NCBI GenBank assembly: GCA_029990205.1
Contig: JAPEKQ010000004.1
Coordinates: forward strand, 69,109-102,900
DNA: 33,792 bases
Direction of reading: 5' to 3'
Source of the DNA: a bacterium
GTDB taxonomy: Bacteria; Joyebacterota; Joyebacteria; Joyebacterales; Joyebacteraceae
Shown here: positions 9,014 through 17,410 of the stretch, one piece after another
How positions within the stretch are numbered: the stretch's first letter is position 1
Layout: each line of letters begins with the position of its first letter
Position numbers and translations under genes: made by a program
Notes under the pieces: model-generated
What the model was told of the DNA's origin: nothing
Databases searched by the model: none
The model's input: only the letters and a program-made list of their open reading frames with translations

Positions 9014-11477
9014 CCGACACCACCTTCAGCCTCACCTCAAACACGGCCCCCTCGCCGGGCGCAGAGCGGACGAGTTTGATCGACCCGCCGCGCCGCTCGA
9101 GGATCTCCCGGCTTCTCGGCAACCCGTGTCCGCCTCCCTCGCGTTCGCTCACGCCGCGGAGGAAGATCCGCTCATGATTGTCGGGAGCGATGCCCCGACC
9201 CGTGTCCGCCACCTGGAGCGAGACCGTGTCCACCTCCACGGCCGCGGCAACGCGGATCTCCGCTGTACCAGCACCCCGGACGGCGCGCAGAGCGTTCCCG
9301 ACGAGGTTGTCGAGCACGAACGTCAGCTCTGCCGAAGTACCGAGAACTCGAACGCCATCGAGCACATCGACCGCCACCGTGTTCACCGTCAATCCCGGCT
9401 GCCTGAGCTCCACGGCGCGCGCCGACACGACACGCGCAAGCTCGGCAGACGGCAGACTGGACCGCTCGCGCTCGGCCGCGCGACGTGCCGCGCCGATGCT
9501 GCGTTCTATCTGCTTCAGGTCGGCATCCATCCGGGTCCGCATGGCCGAAGCCTCCGCCGCCGCGGGCGGTCCGCCTGGCGCGCCATCGACCGCCCTCTCG
9601 ACCCCGGTGAGAGCGCGCGACAGGTCGGGCATCGAGAGCGGCGCCAGGCCGAGTCGCTTCGCGGATTCAGCGATCCCGCGGACCATGGGCAAGCCGATCT
9701 CCCGGGCGTTCGCGACCGCCTCGTGATAGCGCTCGTCGAATGCATCGGGCGTCTCACCTTCATGCTGCGAGAGCATTGTGAACTGCCCGGCCAGCCGGCG
9801 CAGCGTCTTCGTGGCGGAGAGCTTCCCGTGCCCGCCGGTCTTGAGCTGCTCGAGGAACTCATCGAGTTCGGTCTCCCGCCGGCGCCTCGGGAGCAGCTTC
9901 CGCCTGAGAGCGCCGAGCACCTGCCGACGGTAGCGCGGGAGAGCGGCTCCCGCCACGGCCAGCGTTCCCAGTGCAATAAGAAGTACCGAGGAGATGCCCC
10001 GGAGCCAGTCGATGACTCGCCGGACCGCGGGCGGCGGCCAGACGCGCTCCACATAGAGGAAGCGGACGCGCTCCTGGGTCTGGACGACCGCGCCGGGGAC
10101 TCTCGAGCCCTCCACGGGAAACACCGTGGGCACGATGGCCGTCTCGATATGAACGGCCTCATCGGTGTGGAACGCGGCCAGCGGGTTGAGATCGAGGTCG
10201 CACGCGATGATGGTCCCCTTCGCGGTCTCGATGATGAGGCCCGGGGCGCCCGAAGGAAGTCCCAGTTCTACGATCTCCATCGACGCGATGCCCTCGTCGT
10301 TGACGAACCGGGCGTCCTCCTCGAACTCTCCCCCGGCGTACGAGTATCGACGGAGCGTCCCGTCCGCAAGGCTCGCGAGGAGGCGAGGCCTCCCGTTGAC
10401 GTCTGCGATCTCGAGATCGTTGGCCGGCCCTGAGTATGGCAGGCGAGCGAGAGGCTCGCCGTCCGCCAGCCGGAAGACGCGCAGCGAGTAGTCGTCCTCC
10501 AGCTGCGTGCCGTGTCCCCCGATGGCGACCGCGAGTTCCATCTCGCCGTCGCCATCGAGGTCGGCGACCGCGGGATGAACCCGCGCCGAGTATCCGGATA
10601 CCTCGCGCCACCAGATGAGCTTGAGGCTCTCGTCGGCCGCGGCGATGTAGGCGGTGTTGTCGGAGAATGGTCCGGACACAGCGCCGTTCCCCGGTGACTC
10701 GATGCCGAAGACGAGATCGTCGTCTCCATCACCGTCCACATCCACCAGGTGCTTCCGTGATGTCGGCGACCCGCCGGTTCCGAGCGACCGACCGATCTCA
10801 CCCGCCACCCAGTTGAGCTCCCAGAAGCCTCTCGGATAGAGCTGAGTGCCCGTGCTCATGCTCATGAGGAGCGTCTCGCGGGTGCCGTCGCCATCACGGT
10901 CGAAGGCCGCAACCATGTCCGCATCGCCACCCCACACATGGTTCCCCATCCAGCTCGCCCGCGCATCCCACTGGACACCGCCGATCCGGTGACGGCTCGC
11001 GCCGCCATCTTCGAACGAGAACTCCTCGACTACGAACTCGACGTCCAGCTTCGCGTGCTGCCGGAAGTAGATGAGCTCCTCTTGACCATCCCCGGTCAGG
11101 TCAGCGACTCCGAGAAGGCCTGCCTTGACCGGCAGGTTGACCTGCGAAACGCTGTACCGCTGCGACTCAGCGTACCGGTGAACACCGATGAACTTCTCGC
11201 CATGATCCCTGTTCTTGCTTAGGCTCGCGCCCTCGCTGATCCCATCGTTGTCGAAATCGACATCAAGGAACCTCAGACGCGCATGATCAGACGGACTCGC
11301 ATGGATGAACCGGTACGGAAGGTAGGTGAAGGTCTCGGGGAGCCGGATGACCGTGTGTCCCGCGGGGGCCGGGGTGCAGGTGATGGTCGCAACGGTGACG
11401 ATGAGCAGCGCCAGAAGCGCCGTCGTCGTGCCCGTGATGCGCAGGCGCAGACATCGACCTACCTGCGGTCCGATCAT
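9003..11477 (-). CDS. Propeller-sensor histidine kinase A (FG-GAP-like sensor, one TM segment, HATPase)
   Basis: ATG at 11477 is preceded by GAGGGAG, giving 824 residues. An N-terminal hydrophobic segment (ALLALLIVTVATITC) is a signal or anchor. The extracytoplasmic region carries repeated calcium-loop motifs (DVDFDNDGISE, DLTGDGQEE, DRDGDGTRE, DVDGDGDDD, DLDGDGEME) typical of FG-GAP/VCBS propellers. A second hydrophobic segment (SSVLLIALGTLAVAGAAL) precedes a helical linker with a segment GHGKLSATKTLRRL. The C-terminal GHKL ATPase has N-box DNLVGNA, G1 ADTGRGI and G2 GGGHGL. No standard H-box was found. The layout matches kinase B, and GHGKL is conserved between them. It is the first gene of the kinase-kinase-regulator unit and has a good promoter upstream. 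Confidence 0.85.
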   Translation of the reverse strand: MIGPQVGRCLRLRITGTTTALLALLIVTVATITCTPAPAGHTVIRLPETFTYLPYRFIHASPSDHARLRFLDVDFDNDGISEGASLSKNRDHGEKFIGVHRYAESQRYSVSQVNLPVKAGLLGVADLTGDGQEELIYFRQHAKLDVEFVVEEFSFEDGGASRHRIGGVQWDARASWMGNHVWGGDADMVAAFDRDGDGTRETLLMSMSTGTQLYPRGFWELNWVAGEIGRSLGTGGSPTSRKHLVDVDGDGDDDLVFGIESPGNGAVSGPFSDNTAYIAAADESLKLIWWREVSGYSARVHPAVADLDGDGEMELAVAIGGHGTQLEDDYSLRVFRLADGEPLARLPYSGPANDLEIADVNGRPRLLASLADGTLRRYSYAGGEFEEDARFVNDEGIASMEIVELGLPSGAPGLIIETAKGTIIACDLDLNPLAAFHTDEAVHIETAIVPTVFPVEGSRVPGAVVQTQERVRFLYVERVWPPPAVRRVIDWLRGISSVLLIALGTLAVAGAALPRYRRQVLGALRRKLLPRRRRETELDEFLEQLKTGGHGKLSATKTLRRLAGQFTMLSQHEGETPDAFDERYHEAVANAREIGLPMVRGIAESAKRLGLAPLSMPDLSRALTGVERAVDGAPGGPPAAAEASAMRTRMDADLKQIERSIGAARRAAERERSSLPSAELARVVSARAVELRQPGLTVNTVAVDVLDGVRVLGTSAELTFVLDNLVGNALRAVRGAGTAEIRVAAAVEVDTVSLQVADTGRGIAPDNHERIFLRGVSEREGGGHGLPRSREILERRGGSIKLVRSAPGEGAVFEVRLKVVSDDI

Positions 11478-11547
11478 GGGACTCCCTCGGGAAGAACCTG
11501 TGCCGGCGCGGCCGGGTGGCCACGGTCGAAGGTCAGGCATCATCCCA

Positions 11548-11576
11548 AGTATACAGGTATGCGCGGCGGGTGTCCA
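11548..11576 (-). promoter_or_regulatory. Sigma-70-like promoter of the kinase-kinase-regulator operon
   Basis: On the minus strand TGGACA (11576-11571), a 17-base spacer and TATACT (11553-11548) each match consensus at five of six positions. The implied start near 11541 leaves a leader of about 65 bases before the kinase A ATG at 11477. It also argues against the upstream in-frame ATG at 11543 being the true start. Confidence 0.6.
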
Positions 11577-11622
11577 CTATGAGATGGTATCTATCGGCAT
11601 CGTCGTGCTATTGACCATGATG

Positions 11623-12213
11623 CTACACACCGGTCCCCAGGAAGTGGGCGATCCCGGTCAGGAGCATCTGGATGGCGATGGCTACGAGGAGCATGCCCAT
11701 CAGCCGCTCGATGGCGATGAGCGCGCGGCGGCCGATGCGCTGGAGCAGGAGACCCGAGAGTACGATGATGATACCCGTGGCCAACCAGGCGATGCCGACC
11801 GCGGCAAGCCACTCCGGCCAGCGGCCCGGCTCCCGACTCATGATGAGGAGCGTGGACACGAGCGCCGATGGTCCGGCGACGTACGGAACCGCGAGCGGGA
11901 CGATGAACGGCTCGCCGTCGATGTCCTCCATCATGCCACCCTGGCGCGGGAAGACCATCTTGATCGCGATGAGAAGAAGCACGATCCCGCCGGCCGCGGA
12001 CAGCGCCGCCTCACCGACGCCGAGGGCGTTGATGAGCGACTGGCCTCCAAAGAGAAAGAGAACGAGGATGCCGAGCGCGATGAGGAGCTCGCGGATGATG
12101 ACGCGCATGTGCCGCTCGCGTTCGACGCCCGAGAGAGCCGAGACGAAGAGCGGGATGTTCCCGAAGGGGTCCATCACCAGGAACAGCAGCAGAGCCGCCG
12201 AGAGAACAGTCAT
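11623..12213 (-). CDS. MarC-family (UPF0056) integral membrane protein
   Basis: The 196-residue protein has about six hydrophobic helices and the family's opening MDPFGNIPLFVSAL, followed by GGIVLLLIAIKMVFP and the later VPYVAGPSALV. Length and motifs match the MarC/YhgN family. The founding member was once linked to multiple antibiotic resistance, but that link was withdrawn and the transported substrate is unknown. ATG at 12213 overlaps the stop of the CYTH gene by four bases (ATGA), so the two are translationally coupled. No functional connection between CYTH and MarC proteins is known to me. The gene is last in its unit. Confidence 0.9.
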   Translation of the reverse strand: MTVLSAALLLFLVMDPFGNIPLFVSALSGVERERHMRVIIRELLIALGILVLFLFGGQSLINALGVGEAALSAAGGIVLLLIAIKMVFPRQGGMMEDIDGEPFIVPLAVPYVAGPSALVSTLLIMSREPGRWPEWLAAVGIAWLATGIIIVLSGLLLQRIGRRALIAIERLMGMLLVAIAIQMLLTGIAHFLGTGV

Positions 12214-12797
12214 CCGTGTGCCTCCTCCAGCAGATCGATGTACGCCTTGTCGATCAGATCGTCATCGGCAACGCGAAGCGCGTCCATCAGTTCACGGCAG
12301 CGCGCCATGCCGTCCATCGACGGCGGCGCCTGATTGTCGCGCGTCACACCGGTGTCCTCACCCTCACCACCGGGAAGCACGACCTCGAGCTCGAGGAATG
12401 CTCCGAGCCCGTCCACATCATCGATGTGGATGCGAGTCTCCCCGGCAACGTAGAGTGTTCGACGCTTCCGCACAACCCCTCTGATGCCGATGGCCGCGGC
12501 AAGCGTCGCCTTGAGCGCTCCGGGATCGGGGACGGCGACAAGCGAGTAGGTCGACGCCGTCGGTTGTTCGGTGTCGGGCCGCTCGTAGTAGATCAGCTCC
12601 GCCGGTGCGCCCGCGCCGCCGGGGTTGCCGCTCGCGCCGCCGAACTCGCGCAGCTTCAACCGGCCTCGGGAGACCACGAAGAACGTATCCTCCTGCACGA
12701 TGAGTGTCGGTCCGGCGTCAGCCACGGCCGCAGCGCGCCCATGGACGGCGTCCACATCGCCCGTGATCCGTGCCTTGATCTCGATGTTCGAAGCCAA
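12210..12797 (-). CDS. CYTH-fold protein (class IV adenylate cyclase / triphosphate phosphohydrolase-like)
   Basis: I start this at TTG 12797 because GAGGGGA lies seven bases before it and because the product then begins near LASNIEIKARI, the usual N-terminal strand of this family (NxExK variant of ExExK). The 195-residue protein shows the charged tunnel-strand motifs: QEDTFF, GRLKLREF, LIYYERPD, VVRKRRTLY, IHIDDVDGLGAFLELEVVL. CYTH proteins bind triphosphates with divalent metals and act as adenylate cyclase, thiamine triphosphatase or tripolyphosphatase; the sequence does not show which. It lies just after a terminator-like hairpin and overlaps the MarC gene. An upstream ATG at 12848 would add 17 residues unlike the family and would fall inside the hairpin. 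Confidence 0.85.
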   Translation of the reverse strand: MASNIEIKARITGDVDAVHGRAAAVADAGPTLIVQEDTFFVVSRGRLKLREFGGASGNPGGAGAPAELIYYERPDTEQPTASTYSLVAVPDPGALKATLAAAIGIRGVVRKRRTLYVAGETRIHIDDVDGLGAFLELEVVLPGGEGEDTGVTRDNQAPPSMDGMARCRELMDALRVADDDLIDKAYIDLLEEAHG

Positions 12798-12828
12798 CGT
12801 CCATCCCCTCGCGGCCGCTTCCGCGGTC

Positions 12829-12858
12829 AGAAGAAGAAGGGGGCGCAACGCGCCCCCT
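12829..12858 (-). terminator. Intrinsic terminator after the aminomutase/Pca operon
   Basis: A 9-bp perfect stem (AGGGGGCGC / GCGCCCCCT, 12838-12858) with a 3-base loop is followed on the minus strand by TTCTTCTTCT. It lies 32 bases after the thioesterase stop and closes the catabolic operon. The pyrimidine tract is mixed, so some read-through into the CYTH gene is possible, and I see no clear separate promoter for that gene. Confidence 0.7.
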
Positions 12859-12890
12859 CGGATCCACGATCTCAGTTGCCGTCGAGGCGC

Positions 12891-13274
12891 TCAGCCCGTC
12901 TGTTCGATGACCATCATCGTGCCGGTGCCGCGAGCCAGCAGGCGTCCATCCTCGCTCTCGACGCGCCCCTCGACGAGCACCGTGCGCCGCGTCTGCGCGA
13001 CGATCCTGCCGCGCGCCCGGAGCGTCCCCTCGCTCGCCGCGCCGACGAAGTTCACCTTCATCTCGAGCGTGACGGCAGGAAGTCCTTCCTCCGACACGGC
13101 CTTGATGTACGAGCGAGCCATCGCCGTGTCGAGCAGGCTGCAGTAGACGCCGCCGTGCACGATGCCGCCGATATTGAGATGCCGCTCCTCAAGCTTGAGT
13201 TCGACGACGTACTCGCCATCGACGAACCCAACGGGGACCACCCCCAGATCGGCTACGTGGTCGATCTCACTCAT
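12891..13274 (-). CDS. PaaI-like hotdog-fold acyl-CoA thioesterase
   Basis: The 127-residue protein has the hotdog core NIGGIVHGGVYCSLLDTAMARS, with the HGG and downstream Asp used by PaaI-type thioesterases, and later strands TLEMKVNFV and TRRTVLVEGRVESEDG. ATG at 13274 overlaps the thiolase stop by four bases (ATGA), so it is the coupled last gene of the operon. Family members hydrolyse acyl-CoA esters, often as a release valve in CoA-dependent catabolism. Here it could free CoA from stalled intermediates or from an acyl-CoA product; this is inference from position. Confidence 0.85.
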   Translation of the reverse strand: MSEIDHVADLGVVPVGFVDGEYVVELKLEERHLNIGGIVHGGVYCSLLDTAMARSYIKAVSEEGLPAVTLEMKVNFVGAASEGTLRARGRIVAQTRRTVLVEGRVESEDGRLLARGTGTMMVIEQTG

Positions 13275-14479
13275 GATTCGACTCGCTCCACGACCATCGC
13301 CACGCCCTGCCCAACACCGACGCACAGCGCGCAGAGCGCATAGCGACCACCGGTGCGCTTGAGCTGATGGACGGCCGACGTGAGGATGCGCGCCCCGCTC
13401 ATGCCAAGCGGGTGTCCGAGCGCGATCGCGCCGCCAAGCGGGTTGATCCGCGGGTCGTCGTCCGCGAGACCGAGCTCGCGCGTGCACGCCAGCGACTGCG
13501 CGGCGAACGCCTCGTTGAGCTCGATGACATCCATGTCGTCGAGCGACATGCCGATGCGCTTGAGGAGCTTCCGCGTGGCCGGCACCGGACCGAACCCCAT
13601 GATACGCGGCGGGACGCCGGCAGACGCCGTCCCGAGGATGCGAACGATCGGCGTGAGGCCGTGCTTCTCCACCGCTTCCTTCGAGGCTACGAGAAGCGCG
13701 GCGGCGCCGTCGTTCACGCCCGACGCGTTCCCGGCCGTGACCGTGCCCGGGTCCGCGAAGAGCGTCCGGAGCTTGGCGAGCTTCTCCGGAGACGTCTCGC
13801 GCGGATGCTCGTCCTTCTCGACGATGATCGGGTCGCCCTTCCGCTGCGGGACCGTCACCGGCGTGATCTCCTCGCGGAGCCGGCCGTCGGCCATCGCCGC
13901 GGCGGCCTTGGTCTGGCTCCAGTAGGCGAACGCGTCCTGGTCCTCGCGGCTGATGTCGTGCTCCGCGGCCAGGTTCTCCGCCGTGATCGGCATCCCGTCG
14001 GTGCCGTACTGCTCGTTGAGCTTCTTGTTGACGAACCGCCAGCCGATGCTCGTGTCGTACATCTCGGCGTTCCGGTCGAACGCCTTCGTCGGCTTCGCCA
14101 CGACGAACGGAGCGCGCGACATGCTCTCGACGCCGCCGGCGATCATGAGGTCGCCCTCGCCGACGGCAATGGCGTTGGCGGCCATACCGACCGCCGACAG
14201 GCCCGACGCGCAGAGGCGATTGACCGTGATGCCCGGAACGGAGTCCGGGATGCCCGCGAGAAGGAGAGCCATGCGGGCCACATTGCGGTTGTCCTCCCCT
14301 GCCTGGTTGGCGCAGCCGAGGATCACCTCGTCCACGGCCCCAGCATCGAGGCCCGGGTTGCGTTCCAGCAGAGCCTTGATCGGAATGACCGCGAGATCGT
14401 CGGCGCGCACCGACGAAAGGGACCCGCCGTATCGTCCGACCGGGGTCCGGATGGCGTCACAGATGAATGCGTCGCGCAC
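13271..14479 (-). CDS. pcaF: 3-oxoadipyl-CoA thiolase (PcaF-type)
   Basis: The 402-residue thiolase has nucleophile Cys90 (TVNRLCASG), His356 (GHPLGMSGA) and base Cys386 (CVGVGQG). As I remember Pseudomonas PcaF, this sequence follows it closely and throughout: the opening FICDAIRTPVGRYGG, GCANQAGEDNRNVARM, SRAPFV, TIGWRF-like IGWRF, TAGNASGVNDGAAAL, and CVGVGQG where acetoacetyl-CoA thiolases usually have CIGGG. PcaF cleaves 3-oxoadipyl-CoA with CoA to succinyl-CoA and acetyl-CoA. GTG at 14479 is preceded by GGAAGG. It is co-directional with PcaI and PcaJ homologues but has no protocatechuate-pathway genes nearby. Instead its neighbours are an aminotransferase and a KamA-like aminomutase. 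Confidence 0.88.
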   Translation of the reverse strand: MRDAFICDAIRTPVGRYGGSLSSVRADDLAVIPIKALLERNPGLDAGAVDEVILGCANQAGEDNRNVARMALLLAGIPDSVPGITVNRLCASGLSAVGMAANAIAVGEGDLMIAGGVESMSRAPFVVAKPTKAFDRNAEMYDTSIGWRFVNKKLNEQYGTDGMPITAENLAAEHDISREDQDAFAYWSQTKAAAAMADGRLREEITPVTVPQRKGDPIIVEKDEHPRETSPEKLAKLRTLFADPGTVTAGNASGVNDGAAALLVASKEAVEKHGLTPIVRILGTASAGVPPRIMGFGPVPATRKLLKRIGMSLDDMDVIELNEAFAAQSLACTRELGLADDDPRINPLGGAIALGHPLGMSGARILTSAVHQLKRTGGRYALCALCVGVGQGVAMVVERVES

Positions 14480-14565
14480 GTTGGCACCTTCCTGTCCGGG
14501 TGTCTGTTGTTGCGTGTCGGATCTCCGCGTGGCGCGTCAGGATCCGGCGCCGCGCGTCCGTCGCG

Positions 14566-15885
14566 TCAGGCGAGCAGTTCCCTGGCCGTCCGGAACCCGC
14601 CGAGCATCGCCTCGCTGAGCGTGTCGATGTCCTGCTCGGTCATCACCGTCGATAGCATTACCGTGCCGGTGTTGATCAGAATGATACCGTTCGCGAACAG
14701 GTGGTCGAGGAACGCCGTGAGGAGCTTGGTCTCGTCGGGTCCGATGAATGCGGTGCGGTACTCCGTCGGCGGCTCCGGCTTGAAGTGCACGCGGAGCATC
14801 GAACCCGCGCCCGTGACGCAGGCATCGATACCGGCGACACGGATCGCATCCTCGATCTGAGTCCTCGCGCGGTCGGCCAGCGCGTTGAGCTTCTCCACGG
14901 CCTCCCGGTCGTAGAGCTTCATGGCGGTGTGGCCGGCCGTCATGGTGATCGGATTGGCGGAGAACGTTCCCGAGTGCGGGAAGAGGACCTTCTCCGCGAG
15001 CGGGTCCATCACATCCATGACCTCACGACGCCCCGCAAGCGCTCCGACGGGGAACCCGCCGCCGATCATCTTGCCCATCGCGGTCAGGTCCGGACGAACG
15101 CCGTGCCCCTCCTGCGCGCCTCCGTAGCCGACGCGGAACGTGATGACCTCGTCGAACACGAGCAGCGCGCCGTTCCGCTCCGTCCACTCGCGGAGCGTCC
15201 GAACGAAGTCCGGAGCGATCGGGATGAGACCGACGCGATGCGGAACGGGATCGACGAGGACGCACGCGATCTCCTCCGCGTGCTCGTCGAGGAGCGCCAC
15301 CGCGCGCTCCGGGTCGTTGAACGGAATGATGATGACGTCATCGAGCACGCCCTGCGGCGTGCCGTATGCGACGGGCACGCTCTCCGGATGCTCCGCGGCT
15401 CCCCATGTCGCCGGCTTCGCGGTCTGACTGATCTCGGCGAAGTCATAGAGGCCGTGGTACGCCCCCTCCGCCTTCGCGATCTTGGGCCGACCGGTGAACG
15501 CCCGCGCGGCCTTCAGGCAGTGCATGACCGCCTCCGTGCCGGAGTTGACGAACCGGATCTTCTCGAACGAATCCGCGCGGCCGATCATGTGCTCCGCGTA
15601 CTCGATCTCGGCTTCTGTCCCGAGCGTGAACGCGGTGCCCCGCCCCATCTGCGCGGTGACGGCCTCCACGATCGCGGGGTGAGCGTGTCCGTGGATCAGC
15701 GAAGCCATGTTGTTGGCGAAATCGATCCGCTCCACGCCCTCGACGTCAAGGACGCGCGACCCCTCTCCCCGAACCACGTACAGCGGGTGGGGCTTGCGAA
15801 GGATCGTGTTGCGGCTGGCGCCGCCCGGCATGACTTTCAGAGCACGCTCGTAGAGCTGCTCGCTCCTGCTCTTCGTCTCGGTCAT
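14566..15885 (-). CDS. Class III PLP aminotransferase, glutamate-1-semialdehyde aminomutase-like
   Basis: The 439-residue fold-type I enzyme has the glycine-rich phosphate motif NSGTEAV, the PLP-pyridine Asp245 (VFDEVITFR) and Schiff-base Lys272 (TAMGKMIGGGFPVGA). It begins like glutamate-1-semialdehyde 2,1-aminomutase (MPGGASR). That family also contains beta-amino-acid transaminases. It lies between PcaJ and PcaF genes, only 20 bases from PcaJ, and shows no haem-pathway neighbours. I therefore infer transamination of a beta-amino acid to a beta-keto acid rather than haem synthesis. The substrate is not readable from the sequence, and a misplaced HemL remains a possible alternative. Confidence 0.85.
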   Translation of the reverse strand: MTETKSRSEQLYERALKVMPGGASRNTILRKPHPLYVVRGEGSRVLDVEGVERIDFANNMASLIHGHAHPAIVEAVTAQMGRGTAFTLGTEAEIEYAEHMIGRADSFEKIRFVNSGTEAVMHCLKAARAFTGRPKIAKAEGAYHGLYDFAEISQTAKPATWGAAEHPESVPVAYGTPQGVLDDVIIIPFNDPERAVALLDEHAEEIACVLVDPVPHRVGLIPIAPDFVRTLREWTERNGALLVFDEVITFRVGYGGAQEGHGVRPDLTAMGKMIGGGFPVGALAGRREVMDVMDPLAEKVLFPHSGTFSANPITMTAGHTAMKLYDREAVEKLNALADRARTQIEDAIRVAGIDACVTGAGSMLRVHFKPEPPTEYRTAFIGPDETKLLTAFLDHLFANGIILINTGTVMLSTVMTEQDIDTLSEAMLGGFRTARELLA

Positions 15886-15905
15886 GAGTGTCTGCCCTGT
15901 GGGTT

Positions 15906-16583
15906 CTAGGATGCCTGGAGTTCAGCTCCGGCGATCAGTTCCGTGCCGGTTCTCTCCTGCACGTACTCGAACGTGACGCCCGGAGCGAGTTCGGTAACGA
16001 CCAGACCCTCCGGCCGCACGTCCATCACGGCGAGGTCGGTGTAGATGCGGTCCACGCACGCCTTGCCTGTCAACGGATAGGTGCAGGACGAGACGATCTT
16101 CGGGTCACCCGTCTTCGTCGTGTGCCGCGTGATGACGTAGATGGTCTTCACACCCTGGACGAGGTCCATGGCTCCGCCGACGGCCGGAATGGCATCCGGC
16201 GCGCCCGTCGACCAGTTGGCCAGGTCGCCGGCTGATGAGACCTGCATGGTCCCGAGCACGCAGAGGTCGATGTGACCGCCGCGGATCATCGTGAAGCTGT
16301 CGGCGTGATGGAAGTAGGCGGCGCCCGGAATGGCGGTCACCGGCTTCTTGCCCGCGTTGATGAGCTCGGGGTTCTCCTTGCCCTCTTCCGGCGTCGGCCC
16401 CATTCCCAGGAGACCGTTCTCCGTGTGATACACAAGCTCGAGTCCCTCGGGAACGAACCGGGCAACGAGTTCCGGCATGCCGATGCCGAGATTGACATAG
16501 GAACCGTCGGGGATGTCGAGGGCCAGTCGCCTGGCCATGTCCTCCCGGCTCCATCCGGTCGGGGTCTTGAATTCGTTCGTCAT
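15906..16583 (-). CDS. pcaJ: 3-oxoadipate CoA-transferase subunit B (PcaJ-type)
   Basis: The 225-residue protein has the beta-subunit signature YVNLGIGMPELV and the catalytic Glu55 in HTENGLLGMGP, which forms the enzyme-CoA thioester. The later segments FHHADSFTMIRGGH, GDLANWSTG, IPAVGGAMDL and CTYPLTGKACVDRIYTDLAV follow remembered PcaJ sequences nearly position by position. With PcaI it moves CoA from succinyl-CoA to 3-oxoadipate. ATG at 16583 overlaps the PcaI stop by four bases (ATGA), as expected for subunits made in equal amounts. Acetoacetate CoA-transferase (ScoB/AtoA) is the alternative assignment, since the families overlap. Confidence 0.9.
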   Translation of the reverse strand: MTNEFKTPTGWSREDMARRLALDIPDGSYVNLGIGMPELVARFVPEGLELVYHTENGLLGMGPTPEEGKENPELINAGKKPVTAIPGAAYFHHADSFTMIRGGHIDLCVLGTMQVSSAGDLANWSTGAPDAIPAVGGAMDLVQGVKTIYVITRHTTKTGDPKIVSSCTYPLTGKACVDRIYTDLAVMDVRPEGLVVTELAPGVTFEYVQERTGTELIAGAELQAS

Positions 16584-17290
16584 GGGTAGACCTGCCCCTC
16601 TCGCACGAGCACCGACTCCTGCGCCGGCTCGGGCACGACAACGACACGGTTGACGAAGATACCCGGCGTGACCACGCACTCGGGGTCGATCTCCCCGGCG
16701 GGGACGATCTCCTCGACCTGAACGATCGTGGTCGCAGCGGCGGTGCACATGATCGGGCCGAAGTTGCGCGCGGTCTTGTTGTAAATGAGATTGCCGTACC
16801 GGTCGGCCTTCTTCGCCCGCACCAGCGCGAAGTCCGCCTTCAGACCGTGCTCCATCACGTACTCCTGCCCGTCGAACTCCCGGACCTCCTTGCCCTCCTG
16901 GAGAACCGTCCCGATGGACGAGGGCGTGTAGAACGCGGGAACACCGGCGCCGCCGGCGCGAATCCGCTCGGCCAGCGTGCCCTGCGGGACGAGCTCCAGC
17001 TCGATCTTCCCGGCCCGGTAGAGCTCGGGAAAGACGGTCGAGCCCGCGGTGCGCGGGAAGGAACAGATCATCTTCCTGACCTGTTCGTTCCGGATGAGCG
17101 CCGCGAGTCCGACCTCGCCGCTGCCCGTGTTGTTGCTCGCGACCGTGAGGTTCCCGACGCCGAGATCGATCAGAGCATGGATCAGCTCTATCGGACTCCC
17201 GGCTTCGCCGAACCCTCCGATCAGAACCGTCGCGCCGTCATGGATGTCGCTGACGGCTTCCGCGACCGATGCCACCTGTTTGTCGATCAT
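16580..17290 (-). CDS. pcaI: 3-oxoadipate CoA-transferase subunit A (PcaI-type)
   Basis: The 236-residue alpha subunit has the CoA-binding glycine motif GGFGEAGSPIELI and then SNNTGSGEVGLAAL, CSFPRTAGSTVFPELYRAGK, ELVPQGTLAERIRAGGAG, and KKADRYGNLIYNKTARNFGP. These follow remembered Pseudomonas PcaI closely; the STVFPELYRAGKIELE segment helps separate it from acetoacetate-type ScoA. ATG at 17290 is preceded by AGAGGAA. It partners PcaJ, which overlaps its 3' end. A 120-base gap separates it from the upstream aminomutase gene; I saw no terminator with a T-tract there, so co-transcription is likely. Confidence 0.9.
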   Translation of the reverse strand: MIDKQVASVAEAVSDIHDGATVLIGGFGEAGSPIELIHALIDLGVGNLTVASNNTGSGEVGLAALIRNEQVRKMICSFPRTAGSTVFPELYRAGKIELELVPQGTLAERIRAGGAGVPAFYTPSSIGTVLQEGKEVREFDGQEYVMEHGLKADFALVRAKKADRYGNLIYNKTARNFGPIMCTAAATTIVQVEEIVPAGEIDPECVVTPGIFVNRVVVVPEPAQESVLVREGQVYP

Positions 17291-17410
17291 CGTTCCTCTT
17301 GTGATGCGGGTTCGTTGCTGCGACCACTCCGTGTGCGATCACTCCCTGAGCGATTCAGTCCGTGATGCGACCGGTCTACGACAGCCGATTCGCTCCGTAG
17401 CGCAACCGGC

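Noticed and set aside
13367-14860. Rightward open frame opposite the thiolase
   Set aside because: It is Arg-rich with no motif, and it spans the thiolase and aminotransferase genes, whose catalytic residues are intact on the minus strand.
14566-15885. HemL of haem biosynthesis
   Set aside because: The fold matches but the context is a CoA-transferase/thiolase operon with no tetrapyrrole genes. It is kept as a minor alternative, not the main call.
13271-17290. Protocatechuate/beta-ketoadipate aromatic pathway
   Set aside because: Only the last two steps (PcaIJ and PcaF) are present; no dioxygenase, cycloisomerase, decarboxylase or enol-lactone hydrolase gene is in the window.
17291-17410. 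Terminator or small gene between aminomutase and PcaI
   Set aside because: Only weak imperfect dyads such as ATCAC...GTGAT are visible, without a T-tract, and no reading frame with a ribosome-binding site was found.
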